In this document: piece by piece, positions 20,744 through 30,561 of the stretch
How the letters are laid out: every line of letters begins with the position of its first letter
Numbering within the stretch: position 1 is the first letter of the stretch
NCBI RefSeq assembly: GCF_014268585.2
Contig: NZ_CP077092.1
Location: 4,749,501-4,813,500 of the forward strand
DNA length: 64,000 nucleotides
DNA from: Pseudomonas iranensis
GTDB lineage: Bacteria; Pseudomonadota; Gammaproteobacteria; Pseudomonadales; Pseudomonadaceae
Direction of reading: 5' to 3'
Translations under genes and position numbers: made by a program
The notes under the pieces: generated by a model
Seen by the model: the letters and a program-made list of their open reading frames with translations, nothing else
Told to the model about the DNA's origin: nothing
The model's database searches: none

Positions 20744-23700
20744 ATGCATTTGTCTGAAGAACACTCAACAACGACTCCGACCGACAGCAACGACGCGCTC
20801 CATGCGGACGATCACTATCAACCACTGAAAAAGGCGATTGCGGACTGGCTGGGTACCGCCTCGTCGACACGCCGCGAAACACTGAAAAACGTTACTCCGC
20901 AGGTGCCAGCGCAAGTCAGGGAAGCGCCAGCCGACCAGCATATGCTGATGAAAAACCTCAACGCCGTGCATCTTGCCGCGCAGAGTGGTGTGGATAAAAG
21001 TCTGGAGCATCTGCAGGACGCCGCCGCGTTCGCCGAGCCCTTGCTCAAGGCCGAACTGAAGAGCTGTTTCGATCTGGACCTGGACGTCCGCAATACCTTC
21101 GTGCGCTTGTACATCCCCTCTGCCTGGTTGCAGTTCCCCATCAAAGGCACTCGCGTGTGGAACGTCTCGCTGCTAGACGCCGCGCTGCATAACTTTGAGG
21201 AAAAGGAAACGCACGAAGACGCCTTCGGCGCTGACGCAACCTACATCACGGCGCCAACAGCGACCGGGCAATTCGAGCCTCTGCCGGCCATCAGCGGCAA
21301 AATGAGTATTCCGGCATTCACCCAACTTTGCCGCCGACTCGACATCGGCGCGAAGTACAAAGCCAGCCTCGAAGAAAATCTGGGCTACTCCGACCCGATG
21401 GTCGCTTCGGTCTTGCGCGGCAAGCTCGATGCCAGCCAGAAAGCGGCGATGAAAGCCGCTCTGCAATGGGCACTGATGAAGCGCGATGTGTCGGCTAATG
21501 CCGTGCGTCTGGTCGAGGCCCTGCTTGACGGCATGAAGGGTATCTACGCCCACGGCGCGCCCGTACTCTGTCACGACGTCAGCATGCTGTGCGCGCCACT
21601 GACCGGCATCGTCGTCTTCGCGCCGGATCTGTACATCACGCAGAACGCCGCCCGCGTGGTGGCCTACGTACCGGATGATCCGGAGCACCCGTTCAAGGAG
21701 TACGCCTCGCCACTGGAAATGGTCGTCGAACTGACGCGCCAGTTGCGCTCGAAGGAGTACCAGCAATTCTTCAGCCGCTTCGTCAATCACGAGCAGCGCG
21801 GATTTTTCTTCAGCACCCTCAACAGCCGCCTCAGCGAAATCAAATGGCACCCGCACGAGCCCGGCAGTTCTCTGCCGGCGTGGCGCGAGGCAGCGGTGGA
21901 GCGGCCCGACCTGCAGACCGCGCTGGCGCCCTTCCATGACGATCTGTGGCAGCACTTCTATCAGGCCAAACTGAACAAGATCTTCAACGACGCCCGAACC
22001 ATCGCCGTACCGACCGCCGTCGTCGATCAGAAGGCACGCTGGGCGTTCTGGGATTCAGTGGTCAACATTCTCTCGACCATCGCCCAGACCGCCGCGTTGA
22101 TCGTCGCGCCATTCGTGCCGGTGCTGGGCGAAGCGATGATGGCGTACATGGCCTATCAGATGCTCGACGAAGCCTTCGAAGGCATCGTCGAATGGGCGCA
22201 AGGGCGGACCACCGAAGCCTTCGGACACCTGATGGGCACCGTGGAGTCGATGATCCAGCTGGGCATGTTTGCCGTCGGTGGCGCGATTGCTGCCGCCGAG
22301 TTTCGCAAGGTCTTGCCCAGGGAAGTCGTGGCATTCATCGACCGCTTCAAACCGGTGAAACTGGCCAATGGCGAAACTCGCTATTGGGAACCCGATCTTG
22401 AACGCTACAAACATCCGGCGCTGCCGCCAGCCGATTCGCAACCCGATGCACTGGGCCTGCACGCGCATCAGGACAAGCAACTGCTGCCCCTTGCGGACGC
22501 ACATTTCTCTGTCAAAGAGTACGAGGTTCCCGGCCAGTACCGCATCGAACACCCGACCCGCTCCGAAGCATACCAACCCGTGGTGCGGCACAACGGTGAC
22601 GGTGCCTGGCACACCGAACTCGAACAACCGCTGGAGTGGGATGGCGAAACCGCGCTGCGACGCATTGGTCCTGCGGTCGAGACTTTCAGCCCGGCCGAGC
22701 GCGAAACCATTCTGAAGGTCAGCGGCACCCGCGAAGATGCCCTGCGCAAGATGCATGTCAATCAGGAAAAAGTCCCGCCGCTGCTTGCCGACAGCATCCA
22801 GCGCTTCAAGATCGATCAGCAGTTGCAGCGCTTCATCGACCAGCTCGACAGTGATATGGCGGAAGAATTTCTGCGCGCCGATCAGGTCACGCAACTGCAA
22901 CTGCTCAGCGAACATGGCCGCTGGCCGAGCAACCAACGCCTGCGCCTGACGGATCGCAACGGTGATCTGCTCTGGCAATCCTCTGCAGACGAAAGCCTGC
23001 AATTGACCGAGCTGCACCAGGACCGGCTGATCGGTGGCGACCTGCTCAAGACCCTGCTTGCCATTCTCGACGAAGCGCAAATCAAGGCGCTGCTGGCAGA
23101 ACCCTTCACCGCCAAGCCGCCGCTGGACGTTCGCAGCCGGACCCTGCGCAAGCGACTGGTCGGTCTCGCCAAAATCCACAGAAGCACGCTATTCAAATCC
23201 CGCTATCAAGCCTTGCAGCACATCGACGATCCGCTGGCGCAGCAGCTCAAGGTTCACAACCCTGAGCTGCCGGCGAGCATCACCCGCGAACTTCTCGACA
23301 CCGCCACCGGCGACGAACTGCTGCTGATCAACGAAGGACAACTGCCACCGCGCCAGCAGGAACTCATGCAACTGGCCAGCCAGGAAGTACGCGTGACCCG
23401 CGCTTATGAAGGGCTGGAACTCGACTCGGTGAACAATCCCGACTCCGACTCGCTGGCCCTGCACAGCCTGAAACTGTTGCCGGGCTGGAGCGGCGATGTG
23501 CGGATCGACATTCGCGACAGTCGCTACGAAGGGCCGGTACTCGACAGTGTTGGTCGCGAGGACGCCCCCGAACACAAGGTATTGGTCAGACGCAAAGCCG
23601 GTCGTTATCAAGCCTTCGATGACCGAGGCCAGGAGCTGCACTCGATCAGCGATTTTTATTCGAGCCTGTTGTACGCATTGCCCGACAGTGAGCGCACCAG

Positions 23701-26700
23701 CCTGAGCATCGGGATCGGCCAGGGTCAAATGCTCAGAGCGGCAATTCGCGAACACACACTGCAACGCGACGAGTTGCGAGTCGTGCTGCACGACACGCCG
23801 ATTCAACCACCGGCCATCGACACGCTACGACTGCTGGGCACCGACGGTTTTCCGCTGGTCGAACGTTCTGAACAGGTGGAAGGCCCTCCGCGCTCCCACG
23901 AGCAGGATATAAGGGCGCTTTATCCGAGAATGACGGATCAGCAAATCCGCTCTCTGGCGCGAGCCATGCGGGCCAGTCCGGACGGCCCACGAGCGCAGAT
24001 CCAGCAACTGCAGAACGAATATCTGCAATTGCAGAACGATCTGCATATATGGGCCAACACCCCGCCTGCCCGCCATCCAGAAACAGGCATTACGCTCACA
24101 TCGCTGCAAAGACGAGCTGAAATCCAGAACCGCCGACTGCTCAGGGAGCAGATACTTCAGGGCTGGCGTCGGGAATACCCGACCGGGTTCGATCACCAGG
24201 GGATGGCTACAGGACACGCGATGCGGCTGACGCATCCGGTCATGGGCGATCTGCCGACGCTAACGGCAGACCTCAGCCATATCACGTCCCTTGCCCTGGA
24301 TCGCAGTGCTACACCAGGTTCTCTGGACGTGTTGCTGCAACACTTTCCAAATCTGCAACAACTGGACGCGCGCAACCTGAATCTGCCGGCTCTGCCCCAA
24401 GTGCTCGGTTCAATGCCCTCGCTGCGTGAACTGAGAATGCGCAACTGCGGCCTCAGCCTGTCGATCACCACGCAATCGGTACTCGCCTCGATGCCGCAGC
24501 TCACGCTGCTCGATCTGCAGGGCAACGCCCTGGGTCTGGCGCCCGACCTGCACACGATGCCTTCGCTGCGTTACGTCAACCTGTCGAACACCGGCATCCA
24601 TACCCTGCCCGACGACATACTGACGCACCCGCGGCTGATTTCCGGTCAGTTCGATGGCAACCGCCTCGCAGCGGTGCCGGAAGCCTTTCTCAGGCTTCCC
24701 ACCTCGCTCAGCGATGGATTCACCTTCGCTGACAACCCTCTAAGCGCCGTCGCGCGTGAACAGGTGAAACGCTTCCATGAGCATACGGGCAGACACTTCG
24801 GCATCCGCCCGGAACCTGCAGACCTGCAACGAGCCACCACGTTGTTCCCCGAACTTGGCGCGGAACAAGCCACCACCATGCTGTATCGTTTGCCCGGAAC
24901 ATTGGTCGAGGGCCGCGCGCAACTGTCACGCTGGGAAGCAGAGGTTGCTCAGTTGAATCTGGAGCTCAGCCAATGGACCAACCAGGTTGCGACATATCAC
25001 CCTGATACTGGCGAAAGTCTGACCCTCGCTCAACAAACGCGCGAACTTGATGCAAGGCGTTCTTTTGCGCGGCAACTTGAGCAGTTCTGGCGCCGCCGGT
25101 CCGCGTTCAGTCGCGCGGGAGCATTCAAGGCCAAGCTTGCATTCAGCGGTGACATGCCCACGCTCAGTGCAAACTTCGAGCATGTTTTCGGATTGGACCT
25201 CACCGGTAATCGACGGATTTCGGCGATTGCGCCGTTTCTGCGACGCTTCGCCAATCTGACTTCACTCAAGCTGGATAACGTGGAAATCGAACCACTGGCT
25301 TTGCCGGTGAGCAAGCTGTCCAGACTGCTCGAACTGCAGATGAAAAACTGCGGCGTGCTGCTGACGCCGGAAAATCAGGCGGCGCTGCTGGCGCTCAATC
25401 ATTTGCGTACGCTGGATCTGAGCGATAACCCGTTAGGAACCGTGCCCGACCTCAACCTGCTGCCCGAGCTGACGCACATCGACCTGTCCAACAGCGGCCT
25501 CAGCATTGTCCCGGATGGCGTGGCCAGCCACCCGAAACTGCTCACCGCCGTCCTGACCGGTAACCGCATCACGCAATTACCTGACGTCCTTTTCACCCTG
25601 CCTGCCGAACGCAGCGACGGCATTTATCTTTCCGATAACCCACTGTCGGCAACGGCGCGCGACAACATCAAAGCCTACTACCGCAGCCATCACAACGACT
25701 TCGACGTGCGCGCGGACGAGGGGGATATCGCCCTGGCTCGGGAACTGTTTCCAAGGCTGGATCAGCAAGAAGCCAGCGACATGATCTACGACCTGCCCGG
25801 CAACCTGACCGACAGTCATGCGCAACTGCTGCGCTGGCAGGCAGAGCTTGCGCAAATGCAGCGCGATCTCGACCTCTGGGTATTGCAAACCCCAGCCACA
25901 GATCCGGCCACAGGGCGTGAGATTTCGGACAAACAGCGCGGGCAACAGCGTTTGGCACGAACCGCTTTCAAGCAAGACCTGGAAACCTTCTGGCGTCAGA
26001 CATCCAGCGAGACCGGAAAGCGCGACGCGTTATTTGCGGCAGACGTCAAGTTCGCTGGACAAATGCCTCGCCTGACCGCCGATTTCAGTCACGTCTCAAG
26101 CCTGAGGCTGACGGGCAACGCCATGATCGATGGCATCGGGACGTTCGTGGAACTATTCCCCAAGCTTCAGGCTGTGCAGTTGAAGGATTTCGCGCTGCAA
26201 GAGATTCCGTCCTTCATCGGTCGCCTGCGCAAGCTCAAAGAGCTTCGTATGGACGGCTGCGCCCTGACTTTCAACACTGCCGGACTTGATGTGCTCACGT
26301 CTCTGCCCGCGCTCAAGCGTCTGGATCTGAGCAATAACCCGCTGGCCGTGGCCCCCGATCTGCAGACGTTGCCGACCTTGCTGGACGTTTTTCTGGTCAA
26401 CAGCGGCCTCACATCCCCGCCCGACGGCATTGCGGGGCACCCCGCTCTGCAAACCCTCTACCTCAACGACAACAACATTACCCAGTTGCCGGAAGCTTTT
26501 TTCAACCTCGCCCCCAATCAAGCAGAAGGCGTGCGACTGACTGGTAACCCGTTGTCTGAAGCGGCTCGTGAACGGATCAAGACTTACTATGCTGAGCACA
26601 ATCGCAACTTTGGAATAATGCCCGCTGCGGACGACATGGCGAGGGTGCGTCGACTGTTCCCGCATCTGAGCGACCACGTGGCCAGCGACATGATCTATCG

Positions 26701-28531
26701 TCTGCCCGGCACCTTGCAGGCAGGCGCGGCGCAGTTGATCAGCTGGGAAGCCGAAATGACCCGCCTGCTCGGCGACCTCAACGCATGGCAAGAGCGCATA
26801 CCGAGCCATGACCCGACAACCGGTCAAATGTGGGATGCGCAGCAAAGAGCCGCGCAGCTTGATGCTCGCTACAAATTCAGGCAAGAGCTTGAAAGTCTCT
26901 GGCGCAGCAGCCGTATCGATACGCCGGACCTGCGCGAGGAAATTTTCAGAGCCAAGGCCACATTCGCCGGCGAGCTGCCAAAGCTGACCGCTGACTTCAG
27001 CCAGATAACACAGATGGAGATTCAGGGTAATCCACAGTCGAGTGTTCCCGATGGTTTTCTCGATGGCTTCACTGGACTGCAGGCACTTGAATTGCCTGGC
27101 TTCGCACTGGGCCGAATTCCGCAGGCGCTGGAGCGCATGCCATCACTCGAAACGCTCTTGTTGAGCCGTTGCAATATCACCCTAGATACTGCCGGACAAT
27201 TGACCTTGTCGACACTGAGCCGCCTGACATCGCTGGATCTGTTCAATAATCCATTGGGCCAGACACCCGATGTCTCGACACTCCGAAACCTGGCCTTCAT
27301 CGACCTGATCCGCACGGGGATAGATCGAGTCCCCGCCGGGCTGGAGGAACTCCCCCATCTGCAAAACGCACTGCTGAGCGACAACAACATTATCGAACTG
27401 CCTGATGACCTGACGGCGCTCGCCAACCGTGGCGTGGATGTGGGCGCCAACCCACTGTCTGCAACCTCCCGGGAACAGATCAAGGCTTGCTACCTGTTGA
27501 AAGCGGACAACTTTGGCGTTTGGGTCGAACAGGCCGACATCGATCTGGCACAGGCGCTGTATCCCCGATTGTCCGGTTTCGACGCCAACGACCTGATCTA
27601 TGGTCTACCCGGGACATTGGCGGACGGACGCACCGAGCTGTTGCGTCGGCAAACCGAGCTGGCCACGTTGCTGGGCACGCTTGATACCTGGGTCAATGCG
27701 TCGCCCGATGAAGCGATTACCCAGGGCGTGCCGAACAGTGAAGCGTGGCGCGCCGAAATGACTCAGCGCCAGCGCTTCAAGGACAGCCTCGAAAAACGCC
27801 TGCGGCAGTACCCGGTCAATGCCCTGGATGGCGAGTTCATCTGCGATATGTCCTTCACCGGCGAACTGCCGCCACTGACCGGACGCTTCGATCACATCGA
27901 CCAGTTGCGCCTGACCACCACGGTAAACGCGCCCCCGCCAGTAGATGTCCTGCTGGCACTGTTTCCCCGACTGAGGGTGCTGGATATCCGCGATTACCAG
28001 TTAAACCGTATTCCCCCGGCGATCTTTGCCCTCGAAAACCTCAGCAGCCTGAGCCTGTCAGGCTGCCAGATCGCCCTGACGCCGCGAACAGCCGAGGCTT
28101 TCACCAGCCTGAAAAACCTCGGCTCTCTGGATCTGAGTAACAATGAACGACTTTGGGCAGTCCCGGATATGGTCCACTTTCCCGACCTGCAGATGCTGAA
28201 CCTGCGCAACACCGGCCTCACCAAGGCACCCGCTGGCTTGTTCAGGCTCACCCGGTTGCGCAAGGCCGACTTGTCCAATAACAGAATCAAGGGTTTGCCT
28301 TCGGGATTTCCGTCCCGTCCCGACATCATGATGACCGAGTACGATTTCAGTGGAAATCCGTTGAGAGCGGAAAGCCAGCGACTTCTGGACGCGTACAACA
28401 CGGCGCGTCGAGAGCACAGAATCGAGACACGGGTACCATCGACCAGCGTCTGGCACGAACTTGACGACTTTGTCGATTCGGACTTTTCCGATGGCGAAGA
28501 GCGACCGTTACCACCGGCCGACAATAGCTGA
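20744..28531 (+). CDS. Giant LRR protein with dermonecrotic-toxin-like N-terminus (DUF6543-like)
   Basis: Encodes 2595 residues. ATG 20744 is preferred to ATG 20738, because AAGGA at 20733-20737 abuts the latter but sits 6 nt from the former. The N-terminal roughly 1000 residues look like the Pseudomonas 'dermonecrotic toxin' LRR family (DUF6543), including two long hydrophobic helices (about 440-485 and 496-520) that could insert in membranes. From about residue 1057 to the end, five cassettes of 301-303 residues follow. Each has a helical segment (LFPxL...MIYxLPG, then a W-rich coiled part) and a block of leucine-rich repeats ending in a NPLS motif. There is no signal peptide and no recognisable C-terminal NEL ubiquitin-ligase domain; the protein ends in an acidic tail (WHELDDFVDSDFSDGEE). 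It is convergent with argR (7 bp apart) and divergent from astC. Effector or toxin function is inference. Confidence 0.8.
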   Translation: MHLSEEHSTTTPTDSNDALHADDHYQPLKKAIADWLGTASSTRRETLKNVTPQVPAQVREAPADQHMLMKNLNAVHLAAQSGVDKSLEHLQDAAAFAEPLLKAELKSCFDLDLDVRNTFVRLYIPSAWLQFPIKGTRVWNVSLLDAALHNFEEKETHEDAFGADATYITAPTATGQFEPLPAISGKMSIPAFTQLCRRLDIGAKYKASLEENLGYSDPMVASVLRGKLDASQKAAMKAALQWALMKRDVSANAVRLVEALLDGMKGIYAHGAPVLCHDVSMLCAPLTGIVVFAPDLYITQNAARVVAYVPDDPEHPFKEYASPLEMVVELTRQLRSKEYQQFFSRFVNHEQRGFFFSTLNSRLSEIKWHPHEPGSSLPAWREAAVERPDLQTALAPFHDDLWQHFYQAKLNKIFNDARTIAVPTAVVDQKARWAFWDSVVNILSTIAQTAALIVAPFVPVLGEAMMAYMAYQMLDEAFEGIVEWAQGRTTEAFGHLMGTVESMIQLGMFAVGGAIAAAEFRKVLPREVVAFIDRFKPVKLANGETRYWEPDLERYKHPALPPADSQPDALGLHAHQDKQLLPLADAHFSVKEYEVPGQYRIEHPTRSEAYQPVVRHNGDGAWHTELEQPLEWDGETALRRIGPAVETFSPAERETILKVSGTREDALRKMHVNQEKVPPLLADSIQRFKIDQQLQRFIDQLDSDMAEEFLRADQVTQLQLLSEHGRWPSNQRLRLTDRNGDLLWQSSADESLQLTELHQDRLIGGDLLKTLLAILDEAQIKALLAEPFTAKPPLDVRSRTLRKRLVGLAKIHRSTLFKSRYQALQHIDDPLAQQLKVHNPELPASITRELLDTATGDELLLINEGQLPPRQQELMQLASQEVRVTRAYEGLELDSVNNPDSDSLALHSLKLLPGWSGDVRIDIRDSRYEGPVLDSVGREDAPEHKVLVRRKAGRYQAFDDRGQELHSISDFYSSLLYALPDSERTSLSIGIGQGQMLRAAIREHTLQRDELRVVLHDTPIQPPAIDTLRLLGTDGFPLVERSEQVEGPPRSHEQDIRALYPRMTDQQIRSLARAMRASPDGPRAQIQQLQNEYLQLQNDLHIWANTPPARHPETGITLTSLQRRAEIQNRRLLREQILQGWRREYPTGFDHQGMATGHAMRLTHPVMGDLPTLTADLSHITSLALDRSATPGSLDVLLQHFPNLQQLDARNLNLPALPQVLGSMPSLRELRMRNCGLSLSITTQSVLASMPQLTLLDLQGNALGLAPDLHTMPSLRYVNLSNTGIHTLPDDILTHPRLISGQFDGNRLAAVPEAFLRLPTSLSDGFTFADNPLSAVAREQVKRFHEHTGRHFGIRPEPADLQRATTLFPELGAEQATTMLYRLPGTLVEGRAQLSRWEAEVAQLNLELSQWTNQVATYHPDTGESLTLAQQTRELDARRSFARQLEQFWRRRSAFSRAGAFKAKLAFSGDMPTLSANFEHVFGLDLTGNRRISAIAPFLRRFANLTSLKLDNVEIEPLALPVSKLSRLLELQMKNCGVLLTPENQAALLALNHLRTLDLSDNPLGTVPDLNLLPELTHIDLSNSGLSIVPDGVASHPKLLTAVLTGNRITQLPDVLFTLPAERSDGIYLSDNPLSATARDNIKAYYRSHHNDFDVRADEGDIALARELFPRLDQQEASDMIYDLPGNLTDSHAQLLRWQAELAQMQRDLDLWVLQTPATDPATGREISDKQRGQQRLARTAFKQDLETFWRQTSSETGKRDALFAADVKFAGQMPRLTADFSHVSSLRLTGNAMIDGIGTFVELFPKLQAVQLKDFALQEIPSFIGRLRKLKELRMDGCALTFNTAGLDVLTSLPALKRLDLSNNPLAVAPDLQTLPTLLDVFLVNSGLTSPPDGIAGHPALQTLYLNDNNITQLPEAFFNLAPNQAEGVRLTGNPLSEAARERIKTYYAEHNRNFGIMPAADDMARVRRLFPHLSDHVASDMIYRLPGTLQAGAAQLISWEAEMTRLLGDLNAWQERIPSHDPTTGQMWDAQQRAAQLDARYKFRQELESLWRSSRIDTPDLREEIFRAKATFAGELPKLTADFSQITQMEIQGNPQSSVPDGFLDGFTGLQALELPGFALGRIPQALERMPSLETLLLSRCNITLDTAGQLTLSTLSRLTSLDLFNNPLGQTPDVSTLRNLAFIDLIRTGIDRVPAGLEELPHLQNALLSDNNIIELPDDLTALANRGVDVGANPLSATSREQIKACYLLKADNFGVWVEQADIDLAQALYPRLSGFDANDLIYGLPGTLADGRTELLRRQTELATLLGTLDTWVNASPDEAITQGVPNSEAWRAEMTQRQRFKDSLEKRLRQYPVNALDGEFICDMSFTGELPPLTGRFDHIDQLRLTTTVNAPPPVDVLLALFPRLRVLDIRDYQLNRIPPAIFALENLSSLSLSGCQIALTPRTAEAFTSLKNLGSLDLSNNERLWAVPDMVHFPDLQMLNLRNTGLTKAPAGLFRLTRLRKADLSNNRIKGLPSGFPSRPDIMMTEYDFSGNPLRAESQRLLDAYNTARREHRIETRVPSTSVWHELDDFVDSDFSDGEERPLPPADNS

Positions 28532-28538
28532 CCTGCCG

Positions 28539-29519
28539 TCAGCCACGCTCCGGCGGCACTGATGACAATTCGAACGGGCTGCTGCTGCGTCGCTGGTTGC
28601 GATCTTCCCGCGGCGTGGCACCGAAGAAATTGCGATAGGCGCTGGAGAAGTGCGGCCCCGAGGAGAAGCCACACGACAGGCCGATCTGGATGATCGACTT
28701 GCTGGTCTGCATCAACATCTGCCGGGCCTTGTTCAGGCGCAATTCCAGGTAGTACTGGCTCGGCACGCGGTTGAGGTATTGCTTGAAGATCCGCTCCAAC
28801 TGCCGACGGGATACGCACACGTGCTGGGCGATTTCGTCGGTAGTCAGCGGCTCTTCGATGTTGGCTTCCATCAGCAACACCGCCTGGGTGAGCTTCGGAT
28901 GGCTGGAGCCGAGGCGATTCTGCAACGGAATGCGCTGACGCTCACCGCCCTCGCGGATGCGCTCAACGACCAGTTCTTCCGACACCGCACCGGCCAGCTC
29001 CGCACCGTGATCGCGGGCCAGCACCGCCAGCAACAGGTCGAGCACCGACATGCCACCGCAAGCGGTCAGGCGATCGCGGTCCCAGTCGAACAAATGACTG
29101 GTGGCGATGACTTTCGGGAAGCGCTCAGCGAAATCGTCCTGCCAGCGCCAGTGCACGGCGGCGCGATAACCGTCGAGCAAACCGAGCTGGGCCAACGGAT
29201 AGACACCGGCCGACAGACCACCGATCACGCAACCGGCACGCACCAGTTGTTTGAGCGCACTGCTCAGCGCCGGCGCCAGGGTGGTCGGCGGCTCGTCGGC
29301 GAGCAGGAACAGTTTCTGGAAGTTCTCGAGCTTGCCGGCCCAGGGTTCGCCTGGCAATTGCCAGGCCCCTTCGCTCTGCGGCTCCGCCTGCAAGAACGAC
29401 AGTTCGTAAACCACGTCCGGGTGCACCCGCTGCGCAACACGCAAGGCCTCCTCCGCCAGCGCCAGCGTCAACGCTTTAGTGCTGGGCCAAATCAGGAAAC
29501 CAATTCGATGGGCAGTCAT
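28539..29519 (-). CDS. argR: Arginine-responsive regulator ArgR (AraC family)
   Basis: Encodes 326 residues from the ATG at 29519 (MTAHRIGFLIWPSTKALTL), which matches the known P. aeruginosa ArgR start; an upstream ATG adds 13 residues. The N-terminal domain (about 1-190) has the DJ-1/PfpI glutamine-amidotransferase-like fold, and the C-terminal AraC/XylS domain has two helix-turn-helix motifs (TTDEIAQHVCVSRRQLERIFKQ and KSIIQIGLSCGFSSGPHFSSAYRNFFG). In Pseudomonas, ArgR activates aot and aru operons in response to arginine and represses biosynthesis. It is the last gene after aotP, separated by a 250-bp gap with a REP doublet. Confidence 0.93.
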   Translation of the reverse strand: MTAHRIGFLIWPSTKALTLALAEEALRVAQRVHPDVVYELSFLQAEPQSEGAWQLPGEPWAGKLENFQKLFLLADEPPTTLAPALSSALKQLVRAGCVIGGLSAGVYPLAQLGLLDGYRAAVHWRWQDDFAERFPKVIATSHLFDWDRDRLTACGGMSVLDLLLAVLARDHGAELAGAVSEELVVERIREGGERQRIPLQNRLGSSHPKLTQAVLLMEANIEEPLTTDEIAQHVCVSRRQLERIFKQYLNRVPSQYYLELRLNKARQMLMQTSKSIIQIGLSCGFSSGPHFSSAYRNFFGATPREDRNQRRSSSPFELSSVPPERG

Positions 29520-29614
29520 GGGCGGGCAATCCGAAACGAACAACGGTGATGAAGGCATGGGCCAATGCTAGCCCGGAAATGAACACAAATCCTGAAACCG
29601 GTGAAGATCAGAAT

Positions 29615-29702
29615 GTGGGAGCGAGCCTGCTCGCGAAGGCGGTGTACCAGTCAACATAATTGCTGGCTGTTCTACCGCTTTCGCGAGCAGGCTCGCTCCC
29701 AC
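29615..29702. repeat. REP doublet (REPIN), class 1
   Basis: GTGGGAGCGAGCCTGCTCGC and inverted partner with about 47 bp between, in the gap between aotP and argR. Confidence 0.9.
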
Positions 29703-29769
29703 AGGGGATCTGAGCCAGCCAGAAGATCGCGAAGCATGACCTAATCTGGTGCACAACGGCAGCCCTGAT

Positions 29770-30534
29770 TTATTTCAGGCTACCCGACAGGAATTGCTGC
29801 AAGCGCTCAGACTGCGGGTTGACCAGCACTTCGCGCGGGTTGCCGCTTTCTTCGACGACGCCTTTGTGCAGGAACACCAACTGGTTCGACACTTCACGGG
29901 CGAAGCCCATTTCGTGGGTCACCACGACCATGGTGCGGCCTTCCTGCGCCAGCGCCTGCATGACTTTCAACACGTCGCCGACCAGTTCCGGGTCGAGGGC
30001 CGAGGTCGGTTCGTCGAACAGCATCACTTCCGGTTCCATCGCCAGCGCACGAGCGATCGCCACGCGCTGCTGCTCGCCACCGGACATGTGCCCCGGGAAC
30101 GCGTCTTTGCGATGGGCCACGCCAACCTTGTTCAGGTAGTACTCGGCTTTCTCCCGGGCTTCGTACTTGGGTACGCCAAGCACGTGCACCGGCGCTTCCA
30201 TGATGTTTTCAATCGCGGTCATGTGCGACCACAGATTGAAATGCTGGAACACCATCGACAGGCGCGAACGCATGCGTTGCAGCTGCTTCGGATCAGCGGC
30301 TTTCAGCGCGCCGTCCTTGTTCGCCACCAGTTTCAGCTCTTCGTTGTTGAGCAGGATCTTGCCGGCGTGCGGCTGCTCGAGCAGGTTGATGCAGCGCAGG
30401 AAAGTACTTTTGCCGGAGCCACTGGAGCCGATGATGCTGATCACATCGCCGGCGGCGGCTTTCAGGGACACGCCCTTGAGCACTTCGTGACTGCCATAGC
30501 GTTTATGCAGGTCTTGGACTTCAAGTTTGTACAT
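29770..30534 (-). CDS. aotP: Arginine/ornithine ABC transporter ATPase AotP
   Basis: Encodes 254 residues from the ATG at 30534 (MYKLEVQDLHKRYG). It powers arginine/ornithine import. Walker A GSSGSGKST, the ABC signature MSGGEQQRVAIARAL, Walker B VMLFDEPTSALDPE and the switch His in VVVTHEMGFA are all intact. It belongs to the polar amino acid (HisP/GlnQ-like) ATPases, and its partners aotQ and aotM are encoded upstream in the same operon; 27 bp separate it from aotO. Confidence 0.93.
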   Translation of the reverse strand: MYKLEVQDLHKRYGSHEVLKGVSLKAAAGDVISIIGSSGSGKSTFLRCINLLEQPHAGKILLNNEELKLVANKDGALKAADPKQLQRMRSRLSMVFQHFNLWSHMTAIENIMEAPVHVLGVPKYEAREKAEYYLNKVGVAHRKDAFPGHMSGGEQQRVAIARALAMEPEVMLFDEPTSALDPELVGDVLKVMQALAQEGRTMVVVTHEMGFAREVSNQLVFLHKGVVEESGNPREVLVNPQSERLQQFLSGSLK

Positions 30535-30561
30535 GCGGTCGGTTCTCACAAAAACAGTCAG

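Noticed and set aside
28300..28531. NEL-type ubiquitin ligase domain at the end of the LRR giant
   Set aside because: Related effectors carry one, but here the sequence stops about 60 residues after the last LRR block, with no Cys-x-Asp motif.
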